The notes beneath the pieces were generated by a model. The model searched no databases. It was not told where the DNA came from and worked only from the letters and a program-made list of their open reading frames with translations. From positions 930,001 through 994,000 of the forward strand of contig NZ_JAJNDB010000001.1 of assembly GCF_021026375.1 (NCBI RefSeq): DNA of 64,000 nt, in the 5' to 3' direction. The translations under genes were made by a program, and so were the position numbers. Position 1 is the first letter of the stretch. The number at the start of each line of letters is the position of its first letter. Source of the DNA: Actinomycetospora endophytica (GTDB taxonomy: Bacteria; Actinomycetota; Actinomycetes; Mycobacteriales; Pseudonocardiaceae). This document shows positions 59,183 to 64,000 of this stretch, one piece after another.

Positions 59183-60579
59183 ACCGCCACCCCCCGCGGC
59201 GCCGAGCCCGCGCGCCGCGCCGTCACGGCCTCGGAATAGGTGGCCAGCAGCGCGTCGGCGGTGCGGTCCCAGGAGAAGACGGCGGCGTGCTCGACGGCGC
59301 CCGCGGCGAGCCGGCCGCGCAGCTCCCGGTCCAGGGCGGCGCGCTCCAGCGCGTCCGCCCAGGACCTCGCCGAGTGGTCGTCGACGAGCAGCCCCGAGCA
59401 CCCGTCGGCGACGGCGACCGGCAGGCCTCCGACGGCGGCGGCGACGACGGGCGTGCCGCACGCCTGGGCCTCGAGCGCGACCAGGCCGAACGACTCGGAA
59501 TGGCTGGGCACGGCGACGACGTCGGCGGCGCGGTAGACCTCGGCGAGCGCCTCGCCGGAGCGCGGGGGCAGGAAGCTCACGACGTCGGTGATCCCCAGGT
59601 CGCGCGCCATCTCGATGAGCACCCGCGGCTGCGCGAGCCCCGACCCGGACGGCCCGCCGACGACGAGGACCCGCAGCCGGGACCGCAGTTCGGGCCGGCG
59701 GGCGAGCATCTCCGCGGCCGCCCGCAGCAGGACGTCGGGTGCCTTGAGGGGCTGGATGCGCCCGACGAACGCGAGCACGACGTCGTCCTCGCCGATCGGG
59801 ACCCCCGCCTCCCGGCCGAGCCGGGCGCGTGCTCCGTCGCGGTCGAGGTCGGGGGTGAAGGTCTGCAGGTCGACGCCGGGGGCGACGGTGCGCACGGTGT
59901 CCGGATCGGCGCCGTACTCGGCGACCAGCGCGTCCGCCTCGCCGGGCGTGGAAGCGACCAGCCGGTCGGCCTCGGCGACCACCTGTTCCTCGCCGACCAG
60001 GCGCCCCAGCGGCTCGGGCGCGTCGCCCTCGGCCAGCGAGGCGTTCTTGACCTTGGCCAGCGTGTGGGCGGTGTGGACCAGCGGGACGCCCCAGCGGTCG
60101 CGCAGCAGCCAGCCGACCTGGCCGGAGAGCCAGTAGTGGGAGTGCACGACGTCGAACCAGTCCGGTTCCTGGCCTGCCTCGTCGCGCAGCACCCCGGCGG
60201 TGAACGCGCACAGCTGGCTGGGCAGGTCCTCCTTGCCGAGCCCGCCGAACGGGCCGGCGACGACATGGCGGACCAGCACGCCGGGCGCGAGCTCGGCGAC
60301 CGGTGGCAGGTCCGACGACGTCTGGCGCGTGAAGATCTCGACCTCGACGCCGCGCTTGGCCATCTCCAGCGCGGTCTGCACGACGTAGACGTTCATCCCG
60401 CCCGCGTCGCCGGTGCCGGGCTGGGCGAGCGGGGAGGTGTGCACCGAGATCACCGCGACCCGGCGTGGCGCCCGCCGGACCGGGGAGAGCGACCGGAGGG
60501 AGGATCCATCGCCGTCCGGCCGGCTCCTCCCCCGTGAAGAGGATGTTCCGTCCGTCGCCGCCCTCGCCGCCGGAATCAC
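59179..60579 (-). CDS. mshA: MshA, D-inositol-3-phosphate glycosyltransferase (mycothiol)
   Basis: 466 residues from GTG 60579. GT4 enzyme joining UDP-GlcNAc to inositol phosphate, the first step of mycothiol synthesis. Landmarks: [20 protein letters not shown] and [51 protein letters not shown], and the donor site [20 protein letters not shown] followed by [16 protein letters not shown]. The first ~35 residues are extra. mshA places the organism among mycothiol-producing actinobacteria. The SDR gene is divergent; 64 bases lie between the starts. Confidence 0.93.
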   Translation of the reverse strand: MIPAARAATDGTSSSRGRSRPDGDGSSLRSLSPVRRAPRRVAVISVHTSPLAQPGTGDAGGMNVYVVQTALEMAKRGVEVEIFTRQTSSDLPPVAELAPGVLVRHVVAGPFGGLGKEDLPSQLCAFTAGVLRDEAGQEPDWFDVVHSHYWLSGQVGWLLRDRWGVPLVHTAHTLAKVKNASLAEGDAPEPLGRLVGEEQVVAEADRLVASTPGEADALVAEYGADPDTVRTVAPGVDLQTFTPDLDRDGARARLGREAGVPIGEDDVVLAFVGRIQPLKAPDVLLRAAAEMLARRPELRSRLRVLVVGGPSGSGLAQPRVLIEMARDLGITDVVSFLPPRSGEALAEVYRAADVVAVPSHSESFGLVALEAQACGTPVVAAAVGGLPVAVADGCSGLLVDDHSARSWADALERAALDRELRGRLAAGAVEHAAVFSWDRTADALLATYSEAVTARRAGSAPRGVAV

Positions 60580-60643
60580 ATCGACCAGCTTAGGGAACGC
60601 ACGCGTCGGCGTCCGGGCGAACCTGGTTCTAGGGTGGCGCCCC

Positions 60644-61405
60644 GTGACCTCACCCACCACCGCCACGGACCGGCCGGTCGTCGTCGTGACCGGGGCCAGC
60701 TCCGGCATCGGCGCCGCCTCCGCCCGCGCTCTCGCGGCCGACGGCTGGCATCCCGTGCTCGGCGCCCGTCGCCTCGACCGCCTCCGCGAGATCGCCGACG
60801 AGACCGGCGGGACCGCGCTCCCCCTCGACGTCACCGACGCGGCCTCGGTCGAGACCTTCGTGGGCCGCGTCCGGGATCTCGGCAACGTCCGGGGCCTGGT
60901 CAACAACGCGGGCGGCGCCAAGGGCACCGAGACGGTGATGGACGCCGACGAGGAGCACTGGCGCTGGATGTGGGAGTCCAACGTCCTGGGCACGATGCGG
61001 ATCACGAAGGGGCTGCTGCCCTCGCTCATCGCCTCCGGCGACGGCCACGTCGTCACGATCACCTCGATCGCCGGGCTCGAGACGTACGACGGCGGGTCCG
61101 GCTACACCTCCGCGAAGCACGCCGAGGGCGCGCTGCACCGGACGTTGCGCGGCGAGCTGCTCGGGCAGCCGGTGCGCCTCACCGAGATCGCGCCGGGCGC
61201 CGTCGAGACCGAGTTCTCGCTGGTCCGGTTCGGCGGCGACACCGAGCGGGCCGACAAGGTCTACGACGGCATCACCCCGCTGACCGCCGACGACGTGGCC
61301 GCGACGGTCGCCTTCGCCATGAGCCGACCGAGCCACGTCAACCTCGACACGATCGTCATGAAGCCGCGGGACCAGGCGAGCGGGATGCGGTTCTACCGCC
61401 AGTAG
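60644..61405 (+). CDS. SDR-family oxidoreductase
   Basis: 253 residues from GTG 60644. Classical [55 protein letters not shown], catalytic [14 protein letters not shown] after [10 protein letters not shown], then [19 protein letters not shown]. Rv0484c-like position between mshA and the L,D-transpeptidase. NAD(P)H substrate unknown. Its stop TAG lies at the edge of the shared hairpin with the convergent gene. Confidence 0.9.
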   Translation: MTSPTTATDRPVVVVTGASSGIGAASARALAADGWHPVLGARRLDRLREIADETGGTALPLDVTDAASVETFVGRVRDLGNVRGLVNNAGGAKGTETVMDADEEHWRWMWESNVLGTMRITKGLLPSLIASGDGHVVTITSIAGLETYDGGSGYTSAKHAEGALHRTLRGELLGQPVRLTEIAPGAVETEFSLVRFGGDTERADKVYDGITPLTADDVAATVAFAMSRPSHVNLDTIVMKPRDQASGMRFYRQ

Positions 61406-61477
61406 GTGCGCTTCGGGCTCGTGAGCACCAATTGACGCTCTGGCATCAATTAGTGCTCACAAGCCCGAAGGGCACCT
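61405..61477. terminator. Shared hairpin between convergent genes with mirrored stops
   Basis: Left arm 61405-61435 (GGTGCGCTTCGGGCTC then GTGAGCACCAATTGA), 10-base loop, right arm 61446-61477, with a few single mismatches. Both TAG stop codons sit at the tips of the arms, so the stem base is formed by the two stop codons. No U-tract. Confidence 0.75.
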
Positions 61478-62645
61478 AGAGGGCCGACTGCGCCTTCCAC
61501 GTCGACCAGGGCACCGCCCAGTCGTAGATGTCGCCGTCGCGGGGCGAGAGCTGGATCGGGGTGCCGGTGACCTCGACCGGGTCGCCGTACATCGCCGAGT
61601 CGTAGTAGGTCTTGGCGTCGGGCAGCGACAGGTTGACGCAGCCGTGGGTGACGTTGCTCGTCCCCTGCGCGGCCGCCGACTTCGGATTCGCGTGGATGAA
61701 CTCGCCGTTGTTGCTCATCCGCACCGCCCACTGCTCGACGACGTCGTAGTCGTACTGGCGGCTGACCATCCGCTTGTCGGTGAACTTCTCGGACACGACG
61801 TGGATGCCCGAGCGGGTGGTGCGGTTCGGGTCGGCGTCGATGCCGTAGGAGGCCGGGACGTCCATCACCGGCTTCCCGTCGCGGATCACGACCATCCGGA
61901 AGCTGTTCACGTCGGCCTTCACGATCTGCGAGCGCCCGATCGTGAAGTGCGAGCTGACGTCCTCGCGGCCGAACCCGCCGTCGCCGAGGTCGACCCCGAG
62001 CATGTCGGCCGTGACCGTGACCTTGGTGCCGGGGTCCCAGTACTCCTTCGGGCGCCAGTGCACCCGGGAACCGCCGTCCTGGTCGGGCAGCCACGCCCAC
62101 GAGCCCTCGGTGGGCTTCGACGTGTCCACCTTCAGCGCCTTCTCGGCGGCGGCGCGGTCGCTGACGTGGCCGTCGAACTGGACCTCGACGGGGGCGGCGA
62201 CCCCGACGGTGCGGCCGTCGCCGATGTTCAGCGTCGCCTCGATCTGCTTCTTCGGGACGATCGTGCGCAGGGTGCCGCCGAGCGGGTTCGTCCGGCCGTC
62301 GGCGGCCGTCGCGGTGCCGCTCCAGGTGTAGGTGGTCGCGAGCGCGAGCGGGCCCGACGCGGTCCAGCGCTTCCCGTCGGGCGAGAGCGTGCCGTCGACG
62401 GCCTTCCCGCCGCCCGTCGGCGTCAGCGCGACCCCGGCCAGCCGGCCGTCGGGCACCGACACCGACACGGGCGACCTGGGGGCCACGTCGGTGGCGTTCG
62501 CGGTCGGGGCGTACACGACGGGCACCGGTGCCGGCGGCGACGCCGCGTCCGCCGCTCCCGAGTCACCGCTCGAACAGGCCGACACCAGGGCCAGCACCGA
62601 GACGACGACGGGCAGCAGCACCCGACCCGCCCGCTCCGTCGTCAT
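61476..62645 (-). CDS. L,D-transpeptidase lipoprotein (LprQ-like)
   Basis: 389 residues from ATG 62645. Lipobox VSAC; two immunoglobulin-like domains (YAPTANATDVAPRSPVSVSV and VAAPVEVQFDGHVSDRAAAE-type strands), and a YkuD catalytic domain with EFIHANPKSAAAQGTSN and THGCVNLSLPDAKTYYD (Cys nucleophile, His). Makes 3-3 crosslinks in peptidoglycan and can attach proteins. Equivalent to Rv0483 (LprQ). Upstream murB (118-base gap) is another peptidoglycan gene. Convergent with the SDR gene through the hairpin. Confidence 0.94.
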   Translation of the reverse strand: MTTERAGRVLLPVVVSVLALVSACSSGDSGAADAASPPAPVPVVYAPTANATDVAPRSPVSVSVPDGRLAGVALTPTGGGKAVDGTLSPDGKRWTASGPLALATTYTWSGTATAADGRTNPLGGTLRTIVPKKQIEATLNIGDGRTVGVAAPVEVQFDGHVSDRAAAEKALKVDTSKPTEGSWAWLPDQDGGSRVHWRPKEYWDPGTKVTVTADMLGVDLGDGGFGREDVSSHFTIGRSQIVKADVNSFRMVVIRDGKPVMDVPASYGIDADPNRTTRSGIHVVSEKFTDKRMVSRQYDYDVVEQWAVRMSNNGEFIHANPKSAAAQGTSNVTHGCVNLSLPDAKTYYDSAMYGDPVEVTGTPIQLSPRDGDIYDWAVPWSTWKAQSAL

Positions 62646-62763
62646 CACGCCGTCCCCGCTCCCCCAGCCCACGTGCCCCTGGATGACACAACGACGGCGA
62701 CCCGAACCGCGTCACTGGTGTGAACCAGGTCCCGGAAATCCTTTCGGTCCGGGTCAGGGGCGT

Positions 62764-63843
62764 TCAGTCCAGCGCGCAGCCGACCAGGACGGGCTCTGGG
62801 ACGAGGCGCACACCGAACGCGGTCTCGACGCGGTCGCGCACGTCCCGGGCGAGGGCGAGCAGCTGCGCGGTCGTCCCGCCGCCGCGGTGGGTCAGCGCGA
62901 GGGTGTGGCGGGTGGAGACGCGGACCGGTGAGTCCGACCCCGGATAGCCGCGAGGCACCCCCGCGCGTTCGATCAGCGCCGCGGCGGAGAGCTTCACGCG
63001 CCCGTCGACGGTCGGCCAGGCGGTGACGGGCCGCTGGTCGGTGGCGGCCACCCGCGCCGCGACCCGCTCGGCGACGTCGCCGTGGACCACCGGGTTGGTG
63101 AAGAACGACCCGGCGCTCCAGGTGTCGTGGTCGGCCTCGTCGAGGACCATCCCCTTGCCTCGCCGTAGCCCGAGGACCGCCTCCCGGACGGCGGCGAGCG
63201 GGGCCCGGACGCCCGGCTCGACGTCGAGCGCGCGGGCGAGCTCGGCGTAGCGGACCGGGGCGGACAGCCCGTCGGTCGTCATCCGGAACCGGGCGGCGAG
63301 CACGATCTCCCGGTCCGTGCTCTTGAGCCGGCTGGTCCGGTAACCCAGCCCGAGGTCCGCGGCGGGGACGGTCCCGACGTCGCCGGTCCGGCGGTCCAAG
63401 AGCGTTGCGTCGACGAGCAGGTCGGCGACCTCGACGCCGTAGGCCCCGACGTTCTGCACCGGCGTCGCGCCCGCGCAACCCGGGATGCCGGACAGGCACT
63501 CGAGGCCACCGAGGCCCTCGTCCACCGTCGCCGCGACGAGCTCGTCCCAGTCTTGCCCCGCCTCGACCCGCACCAGGGCCTCGCCGTCGTGACGCTCCAC
63601 GGTGTGGCCCCGGGACTCCAGGTGGACGACCGTGCCGTCTAATCCGTCGTCGCCGACGACGAGGTTCGACCCGCCCCCGACGACGAGGACCCGCTCACCC
63701 GCCGCGTCACCGGCCCGGACCGCCGCGACGATCTCGTCGGCGCTGCCCGCGCGGACGAGCCGGCCGGCCGGTCCGCCGAGGCGCAGGGTGGTCAGCGCGG
63801 CGAGCGGGGTCGCGGGTGGCGACGACGTGGTCGGGGTCGGCAC
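62764..63843 (-). CDS. murB: MurB, UDP-N-acetylenolpyruvoylglucosamine reductase
   Basis: 359 residues from GTG 63843. FAD enzyme of peptidoglycan precursor synthesis. FAD motif VLVVGGGSNLVVGDDGLDG; LECLSGIPGCAGATPVQNVG and AYGVEVADLLV; the serine-type GSFFTNPVV motif; VRVSTRHTLALTHRGGGTTA near the end. Length is normal. In mycobacteria murB (Rv0482) is next to lprQ. Divergent from the DUF2505-like gene, with only 25 bases between the starts. Confidence 0.95.
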   Translation of the reverse strand: MPTPTTSSPPATPLAALTTLRLGGPAGRLVRAGSADEIVAAVRAGDAAGERVLVVGGGSNLVVGDDGLDGTVVHLESRGHTVERHDGEALVRVEAGQDWDELVAATVDEGLGGLECLSGIPGCAGATPVQNVGAYGVEVADLLVDATLLDRRTGDVGTVPAADLGLGYRTSRLKSTDREIVLAARFRMTTDGLSAPVRYAELARALDVEPGVRAPLAAVREAVLGLRRGKGMVLDEADHDTWSAGSFFTNPVVHGDVAERVAARVAATDQRPVTAWPTVDGRVKLSAAALIERAGVPRGYPGSDSPVRVSTRHTLALTHRGGGTTAQLLALARDVRDRVETAFGVRLVPEPVLVGCALD

Positions 63844-63868
63844 GCCTGCGACGGTAGCCTCCTGCCTC

Positions 63869-64000
63869 GTGGCCCAGACGATCTCCCACCGCGCCGGCTG
63901 GGATGCCGACGCCGACACCGTGTACCGCGTGCTGGTCGACGCCGACCATCTCGAGGCGCGCCTGAAGGAGCTGGGGGGCAAGGACCCCGCGCTGGTCGAG
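63869..64000 (+). CDS. DUF2505/SRPBCC-like protein (partial, C-terminus beyond window)
   Basis: 44 codons from GTG 63869 to the edge. The start AQTISHRAGWDADADTVYRV, then LVDADHLEARLKELGGKDPA, resembles the helix-grip N-terminus of DUF2505 proteins, which lie next to murB in mycobacteria (Rv0481c-like). Likely a ligand-binding SRPBCC fold; more cannot be said. Confidence 0.75.
   Translation, partial: MAQTISHRAGWDADADTVYRVLVDADHLEARLKELGGKDPALVE

Noticed and set aside
59240-60537. Open frames antisense to mshA
   Set aside because: mshA is clearly the coding strand by motifs; the antisense frames have no recognisable features.
1-64000. tRNA, rRNA, riboswitch, CRISPR arrays, insertion sequences
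   Set aside because: I scanned for cloverleaf ends with CCA-type arms, conserved rRNA segments, direct-repeat arrays and transposase motifs by eye and saw none. A covariance-model search would be needed to exclude small RNAs.

Overview
The window is very GC-rich, densely packed actinobacterial chromosome. The combination of mshA (mycothiol), menaquinone genes, senX3/regX3, BldC-type regulators, a Rex-led heme operon and a mycobacterium-like gene order (murB, lprQ-like L,D-transpeptidase, mshA, YbjN, gpm, senX3, regX3, ppx, proC, bS22-like, epimerase, acyltransferase, serB-like, hemA/C/D/B, hemL, ccdA/resB/ccsB, menA, menD) points to the Corynebacteriales/Pseudonocardiales; a Pseudonocardia-like genus is my inference from protein style, not proven. 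I saw no tRNA, rRNA, CRISPR array, transposase or integrase.

Layout. 1-3.8 kb: menD (C-terminus off the left edge), a secreted protein, menA and a DUF4229 membrane protein. 4.0-8.7 kb: a bldC-type regulator, a small membrane protein, a three-gene TIGR04222/DUF692/small-partner operon with stop/start overlaps, and a ParA/MinD-like ATPase. 9.0-15.4 kb: a leftward run of heme maturation and heme genes (hemL, histidine phosphatase, thioredoxin-like lipoprotein, ccdA, resB, ccsB; System II cytochrome c biogenesis). 15.6-17.4 kb: a DUF3761 lipoprotein and three coupled membrane proteins. 17.4-23.3 kb: rex-hemA-hemC-hemD-hemB, read leftward. 23.6-25.2 kb: two ferritin-like proteins and a glutaredoxin-like protein. 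25.4-29.2 kb: an ECF sigma factor flanked by two small coupled ORFs, a DUF5667 anti-sigma-like protein, and a SerB-like HAD phosphatase. 29.4-39.6 kb: the conserved leftward block from acyltransferase to phosphoglycerate mutase, including senX3-regX3.

39.8-58.5 kb interrupts the mycobacterial order between gpm and the YbjN/mshA pair and behaves as an accessory region: a Gly/Ala/Asp repeat peptide with a JmjC-type oxygenase and a sucrase/ferredoxin-like protein; a membrane acyltransferase; tatA; stress proteins; a predicted papain/C39-like protease next to a trypco2 protein; a MerR-led metal locus that contains a 23-residue, eight-cysteine microprotein; an orphan qcrB; methyltransferases; and an acyl-CoA ligase. 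58.7-64 kb returns to the conserved backbone: YbjN, mshA, SDR oxidoreductase, L,D-transpeptidase, murB and the start of a DUF2505-like protein.

The three most interesting systems are (i) the TIGR04222/DUF692 operon whose membrane protein ends in a Cys/Gly/Ser tail that looks like a substrate for the neighbouring DUF692 (MNIO-type) enzyme; (ii) the DGGA-repeat peptide placed before a JmjC oxygenase; and (iii) the unreported-looking Cys-rich microprotein overlapping the end of the merR gene. In addition, a family of short palindromes built on TCAGCGATG/CATCGCTGA recurs at four intergenic sites, and several long, U-tract-free hairpins mark gene ends.
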